A stretch of 14,473 nucleotides of DNA from DATAEK01 sp036258055 (GTDB taxonomy: Bacteria; Acidobacteriota; Vicinamibacteria; Vicinamibacterales; 2-12-FULL-66-21), in NCBI GenBank assembly GCA_036258055.1, contig DATAEK010000419.1, forward strand, positions 1 through 14,473, read 5' to 3'. The notes beneath the pieces were generated by a model. The model did no database searches. It saw only the letters and a list, made by a program, of their open reading frames with translations, and had not been told where the DNA came from. Positions 8,201-14,473 of the stretch are shown piece by piece (within the stretch, counting starts at the first letter, position 1; each line of letters starts with the position of its first letter). A program made the translations under genes and the position numbers.

Positions 8201-11200
8201 GGCAGCGAGCGGACGCTGCTTCGCAGCACGGCACGCAAGACATGGCGCTACTTCGAAACGTTCGCCAGTGGATCAGAGGGCTGGCTGCCCCCAGACAACT
8301 ACCAGGAGGAGGGAGATGCACCCAGGCTGGCGCGACGCACCTCGCCCACCAACATCGCCATGGGGCTGCTGTCGACTCTGGCCGCTCACGATCTGGGTTA
8401 TCTGTCGACGAAGTCGCTCGTCGATCGCCTCGATCGGACGCTGACCACGCTCGAGAGTTTGGAGCGATACGAGGGACATTTCCTCAACTGGTACGACACC
8501 GCGATGCTGACGCCGCTGCACCCGCGGTACGTGTCAACCGTCGACAGTGGCAACCTGGCCGGAGCGCTCGTTGCACTGGTGCAGGGACTTCTCAGGTTGA
8601 GGGTCGAACCGCAGACGCGCGTTCAGGCGCTCGAGGGTCTGGTGGACACCGCAGAGCTCCTCGCGGCGGCGTCCTCATCGGTGGACCTGAGGAATCCTCG
8701 CCCCGAATCCGATCATCTCCTGCTCCGTACACCCGGCGGAGCAGCAACGGCGGACCGCGAGCACCGCGAGACCCTGACGGCGATCAACGCCCTGGCGCGC
8801 GGGCTTGTCGCCGAGGTACGCAGCGCGTTGCGCGACGATCGGCCGGTGAGCTTCGAGCCCTTCGCAGCACTCCTCGACGAGGCTGCGAGCGGGATCGATG
8901 GAGCGCTGCCACTCGATCCGGACGGCGAAGTCGCGTTCTGGTGCCGAGCCGTGCTCGACGGCATAAAGACCGTGCGAGTTCAGGGCACAGTCACCGAGGA
9001 GTCGCTTGGTGTGCTTGCGCGCCGCGCCGCTGCGCTGGGTGATGGGATGCGGTTCGATCTGCTCTACGACCGGCGGCGTCGCATCTTCTCCATCGGCTTT
9101 CGTCTCGCGGACGCGGATGGCCCGGGCCGACTCGACGCGTCGTTCTACGACCTGCTCGCCTCAGAAGCCCGGCTGGCGAGCTTCGTGGCGATCGCGAAAG
9201 GCGACGTTCCGCAGCACCATTGGTTCCACCTTGGTCGTCTCGTGACCAACATCAACGGCCGCGCGACGCTGATGTCCTGGGGCGGAACGATGTTCGAGTA
9301 CCTGATGCCGCTGCTGGTGATGCGCAACTTCATCGGCACCCTTCTCGACCAGAGCTGCCGGGCCAGCGTGCGACGGCAGATTGACTACGGACGAGAGCGC
9401 AGCATCCCATGGGGCATCTCCGAGTCCGCGTACGCGTTCACCGACCGGGCGGGCAATTATCAGTACCGCGCGTTCGGCGTCCCGGGGCTCGGGCTGAAGC
9501 GCGGGCTTGCCGACGATCTCGTGATCGCGCCGTACGCCACGGCGCTAGCGAGCCTGATTGCCCCGGCTGCCGCGGCGCGGAATCTCGAGCGGCTCGTGCG
9601 CGAGGGCTTGGACGGGCGGTTCGGGTTCTACGAGGCCCTCGACTGCAGACCACACGATCGATCCGGAGACAGCGAACAGCCGTCAGGCAGCCCGCGTCCT
9701 GTCGTGGTCCGCGCCTTTTTCGCTCACCATCAGGGTATGTCGCTCGTCGCGCTCGCGAACGTGCTCTGCGACGACGCCTTCGTCAAGCGGTTTCATGCGG
9801 ACCCGCGGGTGCAGGCGACCGAGCTCCTTCTGCAGGAGCGCGTCCCGCGTGAGGCAATCCTCTCAGAGCCGCGGCCGGCCGAGAGCAAGACGGCGGCTCC
9901 GCCGGTTCCGGTGTTCGCGTCGAGACGGTTCAAATCGCCGCACACCACCAGCCCGCACTCCCAATTCCTGTCGAACGGCCGCTACACCACACGGGTGACC
10001 CACGCCGGCGGCGGGTCCAGCACGTGGCAGAACCTGGCTGTCACACGCCAGCGCGACGACCGGACCTCGGACCCGGGGGGCCATTGCATCTACCTGCGCG
10101 CCCCATGGTCGGGTCAGATCTGGTCCGCGACATACCAGCCATCCTGTCAGGAACCCGATGAGTACGAGGCCATCTTCGACCTCGACAAAGCGACGTTTCG
10201 CCGACGGGACGGCGATTTTGAGACGCAGCTCCAGGTCACCGTGTCGCCGGAAGACGACGTCGAGGTGAGGCGGCTGTCGATCACGAATCGCGGCGATCGG
10301 CCACGAGAGGTGGAGGTCACCAGCTATGCCGAGATAGTGCTGACGCGCCCTGAAGACGATTTCGTACACCCGGCATTTGGAAAGCTGTTCATCGAGACTG
10401 ACTACGATCCGCAGAGCGCCGCCCTGCTCTTCAGCAGGCGACCACGCAGTCCGGGCGAGGCCATCTGGGCGTTCCACGTGCTCGGTGTCGAGGGACGACT
10501 CAGCGGCGCACTCGAATGGGAGAGTGATCGCGCGCGCTTCCTTGGCCGCGGGCGTTCGTCCGCCAACCCCGTCGCTCTCGACGGCCGCGCACTCTCCGGC
10601 ACTGTTGGTGCGGTGCTCGATCCGATCGCGTCATTGCGCGAGCGCGTGCATCTCGCGCCCGGCGCGTTCGTGCGCCTGACGTTCGCCACCGGCGTGGGGA
10701 CGGATCGCACCACCGCGCTGGCGCTCGCGCGGAAGTATCGCGACGGCAGCGCGGCGTCTCGTGCGTTCTCGATGGCCTTCACTCACGTGCACATCACCTT
10801 GCAGCACCTCGGTGTGACCGACGATCAGGCCATGCTCTTCGACCGTCTGGCCTCCCGCGTCTTCGGATCCGACGCGTCGTGCATCAGCCCGGAGGACCTC
10901 GCGCACAACATGCGCGGGCAATCGGACCTCTGGAGCTACGGTATCTCGGGGGATCTCCCGATCGTGCTCGTACGCGTGACGGAGGCCACCGCGGTGCCAC
11001 TCGCACGGCAACTCCTGCACGCGCAGGAGTACTGGCGCCTCAAGGGGCTGAAAGCCGACGTCGTCATCCTCAACGAACATCCGGCGGAGTACCTGGACGA
11101 AACGCAGCACTCTCTCGCAGGGCTGACGCAGGAGCCGCGATGGGCCGGCTGGCTCGACAAAGCAGGGGGGATCTTCCTGCTTCGCTCCGACGGCATGCCC

Positions 11201-13837
11201 GAGCCGGACCGCAGACTGCTCGCTGCGGCCGCTCGCGTCGTCTTGCGCGGCGATCTCGGTGAGCTGTCCTCTCAGCTGGATCGACCGGCGCCTTGGCTGT
11301 ACCCGCATGAAGCTGTCCCTGCGACGGCCGAGATCACGCAGCCGGATCCGCCCTCCGTCACACTTCCGATCCCGACGGTGATCATGGATAACGGAGTGGG
11401 CGGCTTCGCGCCAGACGGCCGGGAGTACGTCATCGTGCTCGATCGCGAGCGCGACACGCCGCTGCCTTGGTCGAACGTCGTGGCGAACCAGGAATTCGGC
11501 ACGATGGTCACGGCATCGGGCTCGGCGTTCACATGGTCCGAGAACAGCCGCGAGAACCGGTTGACCCCGTTCGCGAACGACCCGATCGAGGATCCCACCG
11601 GTGAAGCGATCTACTTGCGGGACGAGGAGTCCGGCGCAGTCTGGGGCGCCACGCCGGGGCCGCTACCTCGCGGAGCGGACAGTCCCCGCTGGGTGATTCG
11701 CCATGCTGCCGGCGTCACCCGTTACCAGCACGCTGTCTCCGGGTTGGAGCAGGAGCTGGCCATCGTCGTTCCGCCCGACGATCCTGTGAAGGTTGCGGTG
11801 CTGACACTCACCAACACGTCGATGGTCATGCGTCATGTGAGCGCGTTCGGCTACGTGGAGTGGTGCCTGGGGCCGCCGCGCGCCGGCGAGCGTCGGTTCG
11901 TGGTCACCGAGATCGACGAGACCACGGGGGCTATTCTGGCGCGCAATGCCTACAACACGGAATTCGGTGGACGCGTCGCCTTCTGGCTCGCCAGCGAGCG
12001 GGCACAATCGTTCACCTGCGATCGCGCCGAATTCGTCGGTCGTAACCGAACGCTGAGCCGCCCGGCTGGGCTCTTTCGGGATCGGTTGAGCGGGCGTAGT
12101 GGCGCTGGTCTCGATCCGTGCGGAGCCCTCCAGCTCGACCTGCGGATCGAGCCTGGAGAGTCGCGCACGGTCACGTTCGTGTTGGGTCAGGGCCGTGACC
12201 GCGCTCAGGCGATCGAGCTTGCGACGCGCTACTCGTCGCTTGCCCACGCGGAGGCTGCGCTCGACAGAGCGACGCGCATGTGGGAGGACACGACCAGCGC
12301 CGTCCAGGTCAGGACGCCGGATGATTCCTTCGATCTGATCGTGAATCGGTGGCTGCTCTATCAGACGCTCAGCTGTCGAATCTGGGCCCGAAGTGGTCCG
12401 TATCAGCCGGGCGGCGCGTTCGGTTTCCGCGACCAGCTCCAGGACGTGCTGGCACTGATTTACACCCGGCCGGACTTGTGCCGCGCCCACTTGCTCCACG
12501 CCGCATCACGGCAGTTCGTCGAGGGAGACGTGCAGCATTGGTGGCATCCGCCCAGCGGGCGCGGGACGCGAACGCGCTGTTCCGACGATCTGCTCTGGCT
12601 CCCGTATGCGGTCGCCGCCTATGTCTCGCGAACGGGCGATGAGGGCGTGCTGGACGAGGTCGTGCCATTTCTCGAAGCGCCGCCTCTCGAACCGGAACAG
12701 TCCGACGCCTACATGCTGCCGCGAGAATCTTCGGAACGCGCGTCGCTGTTCGAGCACTCGGTCCGTGCCATCACACACGCAATGAAATACGGGGCACATG
12801 GATTGCCACTCATCGGATCCGGTGATTGGAATGACGGGATGAACCGCGTCGGTGAGAAGGGTCGCGGCGAAAGCGTGTGGCTCGGCTGGTTTCTCGTCGT
12901 CGTGCTCAACGACTTCGCTCCCCTCTGTGATCGTCGGGACCGCGGCGATCTCGCGCAGCGGTACCGCAACGACGCGCGGTGGCTCACGGGCATGCTGGAG
13001 CTCGCGTGGGACGGCGACTGGTACCGCCGCGCCTATTTCGACGATGGGACGCCGCTAGGGTCGGTGCAGAACGAGGAGTGCAAGCTTGATTCGCTGACGC
13101 AGTCGTGGGCCGTGCTGTCGCAGACTGCGCGGTCCCAGCACGCCGAGCGCGCGATGGAAGCCGTTCGCGCGCACCTAGTGCGGCGTGACGCAGGGCTGGT
13201 GCTGCTGCTCACCCCGCCGTTCGATCGCATGGCGCATGATCCGGGCTACATCAAGGGATATCTGCCTGGCATCCGTGAGAACGGCGGCCAGTACACGCAC
13301 GCTGCGCTGTGGACGGTCATCGCGCTCGCCCGCCTTGGACAGGGCGACGCCGCCATGGAACTGTTTCATATGCTCAATCCGATCAACCACATGCGAACGC
13401 CGGAGGGCGTCGAACGCTATCGAGCTGAGCCGTACGCGATCGCGGCCGATGTCTACGCGCATCCGATGCACGTTGGGCGTGGCGGATGGACCTGGTACAC
13501 CGGCTCCGCGGGATGGATGTACCAGGCCGCTATCGAGGGACTGCTCGGTCTGCGCCGCGCGGCCTCCACGTTCACCTTGAACCCGTGCATTCCGGCCATC
13601 TGGCCCGGATACTCGCTCGAGTGGAGGGTCGGCCGCGCGCGCTATCGGATCACTGTCACCAATCCCGAGCGCCTGTGCCGCGGCGTGAGCTCGGCGGAGC
13701 TCGACGGTCAACCGGTCGATCCACGCGCGATTCCACTGCTCGACGACGGCGTCACGCACGAGGTCACCGTCGTCCTTGGCGGGCGCACCGCAGAGGACGA
13801 GCATGCGGCGGGCTCACACGTTGCGGAACAGAGGTAA
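5252..13837 (+). CDS. ndvB: Cyclic beta-1,2-glucan synthase (GT84-GH94)
   Basis: This single gene of 2,861 residues is close to the family's usual size (about 2,800-2,900). Known enzymes (NdvB, ChvB, Cgs) sit in the inner membrane, polymerise glucose from UDP-glucose into beta-1,2-glucan, trim it by phosphorolysis and cyclise it. A helical N-terminus leads to membrane segments near 393-411 and 415-434. A GT84 glycosyltransferase domain follows, with LDSDTRLPRD (acidic D607-S-D609), SHDLFEG (D721) and QHRWIRGDW (Q753-W756). More membrane segments lie at about 800-842, 865-890 and 925-980. A glycoamylase-like domain (about 990-1550) contains SIPWGISESAYAF and AFFAHHQGMS. Two beta-sandwich GH94 N-terminal modules start near 1567 and 2040. 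The GH94 alpha/alpha barrel (about 2350-2760) contains GGAFGFRDQLQDV and GSGDWNDGMNRVG (catalytic-acid motif, D2528). All signature motifs look intact. An in-frame ATG at 5291 is an equally plausible start. The export partner NdvA/ChvA is not in the window. Confidence 0.95.
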   Translation: MDQSSFTGSTAAGMELLGIPLLEEHARRLAALFSLDRRTRGRSGAHLRRLDEHRRVLRAVYTDLADDARRGEPSSPAAEWLLDNFHIISATGRDVYHDLPSSFFRRLPTIATDEFAGKPRVFALALELIRCSAGRLDAQRLQRFIAAFQSVTPLTIGELWAWPSTLKVALIEYLRARAETLAASRAHRMEADRLARVLETGSPAAQWPAEVHPAFATRLLQRTREYGGAAAALRQQLDAALAARGQTVEDAIRSEGQHQAAEQAAMANLIGSLRLISTFDWSEFFESVSLVEQVLQRDPAGVYARMDFRSRDRYRHAVEELAEPTGDGQLRLARKSVERARQIAEQTLDARGAHVGYHLIGAGRRAFEQSVAWVPNVRQRVRRLLFEYATPGYLGTIAAGTAVLLATAIAYGAWHGWRGTLLIVIAALGVVPASELTIQILQRVISRLIPPRRLPRLELDGVPESARTMVIVPTIFDSVERVGELLAHVEVQALGNLDPHVHFAILSDFPDAPSEALPRDAEILAAARAGVEALNAAHAQGQSDRFFLFHRLRQWNAREGLWMGWERKRGKIEEFNRLLRGATDTSFAFHVGDLTVLPSVRYCITLDSDTRLPRDVARQLIGIITHPLNRARFDPQMGRVTEGYGILQPRVSVTFTSAAGSLFARLYAGHTGVDPYTSAVSDTYQDLFGEGIFTGKGLYDVEAFTAALEGSVPENALLSHDLFEGLQARVALVSDVELVDDYPSSVLAHARRQHRWIRGDWQILLWLFPFVPTQHGFKRNTLPLISRWKILDNLRRSLVAPTLLALLVAGWTVLPGPYWFWMLTAMGVIASQLLPLFGRLLTGPQKSQSVPVFLRNLRRDVVVALAQIFLGVTLLAYHAFQTIHAIALTLVRLGVTKRRLLEWETAATAASRAAGLVGQRGVQRFIVEMVASPIIAMIVALAIVVMNRNALAAASPFLLLWLVAPGVAYWLSVPVGARVRPLTGSERTLLRSTARKTWRYFETFASGSEGWLPPDNYQEEGDAPRLARRTSPTNIAMGLLSTLAAHDLGYLSTKSLVDRLDRTLTTLESLERYEGHFLNWYDTAMLTPLHPRYVSTVDSGNLAGALVALVQGLLRLRVEPQTRVQALEGLVDTAELLAAASSSVDLRNPRPESDHLLLRTPGGAATADREHRETLTAINALARGLVAEVRSALRDDRPVSFEPFAALLDEAASGIDGALPLDPDGEVAFWCRAVLDGIKTVRVQGTVTEESLGVLARRAAALGDGMRFDLLYDRRRRIFSIGFRLADADGPGRLDASFYDLLASEARLASFVAIAKGDVPQHHWFHLGRLVTNINGRATLMSWGGTMFEYLMPLLVMRNFIGTLLDQSCRASVRRQIDYGRERSIPWGISESAYAFTDRAGNYQYRAFGVPGLGLKRGLADDLVIAPYATALASLIAPAAAARNLERLVREGLDGRFGFYEALDCRPHDRSGDSEQPSGSPRPVVVRAFFAHHQGMSLVALANVLCDDAFVKRFHADPRVQATELLLQERVPREAILSEPRPAESKTAAPPVPVFASRRFKSPHTTSPHSQFLSNGRYTTRVTHAGGGSSTWQNLAVTRQRDDRTSDPGGHCIYLRAPWSGQIWSATYQPSCQEPDEYEAIFDLDKATFRRRDGDFETQLQVTVSPEDDVEVRRLSITNRGDRPREVEVTSYAEIVLTRPEDDFVHPAFGKLFIETDYDPQSAALLFSRRPRSPGEAIWAFHVLGVEGRLSGALEWESDRARFLGRGRSSANPVALDGRALSGTVGAVLDPIASLRERVHLAPGAFVRLTFATGVGTDRTTALALARKYRDGSAASRAFSMAFTHVHITLQHLGVTDDQAMLFDRLASRVFGSDASCISPEDLAHNMRGQSDLWSYGISGDLPIVLVRVTEATAVPLARQLLHAQEYWRLKGLKADVVILNEHPAEYLDETQHSLAGLTQEPRWAGWLDKAGGIFLLRSDGMPEPDRRLLAAAARVVLRGDLGELSSQLDRPAPWLYPHEAVPATAEITQPDPPSVTLPIPTVIMDNGVGGFAPDGREYVIVLDRERDTPLPWSNVVANQEFGTMVTASGSAFTWSENSRENRLTPFANDPIEDPTGEAIYLRDEESGAVWGATPGPLPRGADSPRWVIRHAAGVTRYQHAVSGLEQELAIVVPPDDPVKVAVLTLTNTSMVMRHVSAFGYVEWCLGPPRAGERRFVVTEIDETTGAILARNAYNTEFGGRVAFWLASERAQSFTCDRAEFVGRNRTLSRPAGLFRDRLSGRSGAGLDPCGALQLDLRIEPGESRTVTFVLGQGRDRAQAIELATRYSSLAHAEAALDRATRMWEDTTSAVQVRTPDDSFDLIVNRWLLYQTLSCRIWARSGPYQPGGAFGFRDQLQDVLALIYTRPDLCRAHLLHAASRQFVEGDVQHWWHPPSGRGTRTRCSDDLLWLPYAVAAYVSRTGDEGVLDEVVPFLEAPPLEPEQSDAYMLPRESSERASLFEHSVRAITHAMKYGAHGLPLIGSGDWNDGMNRVGEKGRGESVWLGWFLVVVLNDFAPLCDRRDRGDLAQRYRNDARWLTGMLELAWDGDWYRRAYFDDGTPLGSVQNEECKLDSLTQSWAVLSQTARSQHAERAMEAVRAHLVRRDAGLVLLLTPPFDRMAHDPGYIKGYLPGIRENGGQYTHAALWTVIALARLGQGDAAMELFHMLNPINHMRTPEGVERYRAEPYAIAADVYAHPMHVGRGGWTWYTGSAGWMYQAAIEGLLGLRRAASTFTLNPCIPAIWPGYSLEWRVGRARYRITVTNPERLCRGVSSAELDGQPVDPRAIPLLDDGVTHEVTVVLGGRTAEDEHAAGSHVAEQR

Positions 13838-13876
13838 ACCACATTCGGACGCGGCATTCTTCAACCTTCCAGGGCA

Positions 13877-13902
13877 TGCCCCCTCCTGCACTTTTGGGGG
13901 CA
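13877..13902 (+). terminator. Possible hairpin terminator after the glucan synthase gene
   Basis: TGCCCCC (13877-13883) can pair with GGGGGCA (13896-13902) across a 12-base loop, 40 bases past the stop codon. There is no following T tract, so it could instead belong to the adjacent repeat structure. Confidence 0.3.
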
Positions 13903-13904
13903 AG

Positions 13905-13953
13905 TGTCACCCATGTGTCCGGCCCCGGAATACGGTGTTACCTATCTCTCAGG
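13905..13953. repeat. Two degenerate direct repeats, possible transposase-binding relic
   Basis: TGTCACCCATGTGTCCGG (13905-13922) and TGTTACCTATCTCTCAGG (13936-13953) match at 13 of 18 positions and start 31 bp apart, about three helical turns. Repeated TGT(C/T)ACC(C/T)AT words of this kind occur at the ends of some DDE-transposase insertion sequences. No transposase belonging to them is seen here. Confidence 0.4.
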
Positions 13954-14169
13954 AAGGACACAGGTCCATTCGAGAAAACCGCGTCAAGAGAAGCTCACTG
14001 GTTGCCCCTTGAACACGAGACGACCACCGAGGAGGAACTTCGGGCTTGTACCTCCGTTAGAGCCTGTAACAAAACCCCTCCGGGACGAGGCTCTGGCGCA
14101 AGGTAAACACTAGGCGCGGACGTTCGCTGGGTTCGCGTCATTCGCGCGACACGCGCGGCCGATCAACCG

Positions 14170-14189
14170 CGTGGCACGTTCGCGTGGCA
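14170..14189 (+). repeat. Two CGTGGCA direct heptamers left of the right attachment copy
   Basis: Exact copies begin at 14170 and 14183, 13 bp apart and in the same orientation, 41 bp before the repeated tRNA segment. They resemble integrase arm-type sites; this role is inferred. Confidence 0.5.
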
Positions 14190-14229
14190 GCCTGTTGAAA
14201 TGCAAGCCGACTCCGGCACAGGCACGCAC

Positions 14230-14275
14230 CCTTCTAAGCCGAGGGTCGCAGGTTCGAGTCCTGCCGGGCGCGCCA
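14230..14275 (+). repeat. Displaced 3' part of tRNA-Arg(TCT), right attachment-site copy
   Basis: This segment repeats the tRNA from the end of the anticodon 5' stem strand through the anticodon loop, T arm, acceptor 3' strand and discriminator base. It then continues with CCA (14273-14275). The upstream D arm and acceptor 5' strand are absent, so it is not a tRNA gene. Its acceptor strand CGGGCGC (14265-14271) would pair perfectly with the 5' GCGCCCG of the tRNA at 4283, which marks it as the original chromosomal 3' end. Confidence 0.75.
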
Positions 14276-14357
14276 ATATGATCGTGTGAATCATTGAGCA
14301 AATAGACCGAGGGCTCGCGTCCCAGCCGTCACCGGGCTCGCAATACGTCAGTTTCCG

Positions 14358-14392
14358 CGTGGCAGACAAAAACGTGGCAGACCGGCGTGGCA
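14358..14392 (+). repeat. Three CGTGGCA direct heptamers right of the attachment copy
   Basis: Exact copies begin at 14358, 14373 and 14386 (15 and 13 bp apart), in the same orientation as the pair at 14170-14189. They lie outside the inferred island end, in a 198-base tail (14276-14473) where I see no gene. Confidence 0.5.
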
Positions 14393-14473
14393 CTCGACCT
14401 ACTGAGACCGACCTTCCCCTTGAGGAGACCTGCGATTTCGCGGCCCGGCAGCCGCCGCTGATCAACTCGCCGG

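Larger units (their letters stand above)
13838..14229. other. Non-coding right end of the island
   Basis: No convincing gene lies in these 392 bases; open frames here show no recognisable domain. The stretch holds a hairpin, a pair of transposon-end-like repeats and two CGTGGCA heptamers, listed separately. A 7-bp inverted pair, AGAGCCT at 14059-14065 and AGGCTCT at 14088-14094, is also present but has no clear role. I looked for an integrase C-terminus in this stretch and found none. Confidence 0.5.
4314..14273 (+). mobile_element. Putative 9.9-kb genomic island in tRNA-Arg(TCT)
   Basis: The interval is bounded by a 44-bp direct repeat with one mismatch (4314-4357 and 14230-14273). The repeat equals the tRNA sequence from the anticodon loop to its 3' end. 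Duplication of a tRNA 3' end around foreign DNA is the standard footprint of a tyrosine-recombinase element. Inside are a truncated transposase, duplicated hairpin repeats and the giant glucan synthase gene. No integrase, excisionase or mobilisation gene is visible, so it is either a decayed or non-autonomous island, or one whose integrase lies beyond the right edge. Base composition does not obviously differ from the left region, so it may come from a related GC-rich host or have ameliorated. Confidence 0.6.

Noticed and set aside
14110..14465. Minus-strand reading frames containing GRTRTCDPRLRR and ARPAGLEPATLGLEG
   Set aside because: These are well-known false proteins produced by translating tRNA sequence antisense; here they come from the tRNA-Arg 3' fragment at 14230-14275.
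1..14473. CRISPR array, rRNA or integrase gene
   Set aside because: I found no regularly spaced repeats with spacers, no rRNA sequence, and no tyrosine or serine recombinase motif in any frame of the window.

Overview
This is a GC-rich bacterial window with an ordinary chromosomal left third, followed by what looks like a small tRNA-integrated genomic island that carries one giant gene. There is no taxonomic marker gene. A secreted HEAT-repeat protein, a PEP-CTERM sorting signal, an archaeal-type ornithine cyclodeaminase and a long cyclic glucan synthase together suggest an Acidobacteriota (Vicinamibacteria-like) or similar soil bacterium. That assignment is inference.

Left region (1-4282). 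A secreted HEAT-repeat protein lies on the minus strand and runs off the left edge; its start is at 1169. Upstream of it on the same strand is a GNAT acetyltransferase. Divergent from that is a plus-strand TIGR00300 / AgrE-ArgZ-type ornithine cyclodeaminase, closed by a strong hairpin terminator. After it comes a degraded stretch: the C-terminal end of a PEP-CTERM protein on the minus strand, and a short ribbon-helix-helix (antitoxin-like) reading frame on the plus strand that overlaps the doubtful 5' part of the PEP-CTERM frame. About 470 bases with no convincing gene lead up to the tRNA.

Island (about 4314-14273). A full tRNA-Arg(UCU) at 4283-4356 is followed 9,916 bp later by a copy of its 3' part, from the anticodon loop to the end. 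The right copy has the base that pairs perfectly with the tRNA 5' acceptor strand and is followed by CCA. The left tRNA has a G-A mismatch there and no CCA. This is what integration of an element into the tRNA gene would leave: a chimeric tRNA on the left and the displaced original 3' end on the right. Between the copies lie a pair of 48-bp hairpin repeats, a truncated insertion-sequence transposase, and a 2,861-residue cyclic beta-1,2-glucan synthase (NdvB/ChvB/Cgs type, GT84 plus GH94). No integrase is visible. Five direct CGTGGCA heptamers bracket the right copy, two inside the island and three outside, resembling integrase arm-binding sites. Two degenerate repeats 31 bp apart at 13905-13953 look like a relic of a transposon end.

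How the genes work together: no multi-gene pathway is visible. The glucan synthase is a self-contained inner-membrane enzyme that would make periplasmic cyclic glucan from UDP-glucose, and no export partner (NdvA/ChvA) is present. The metabolic and structural genes on the left appear unrelated to it.
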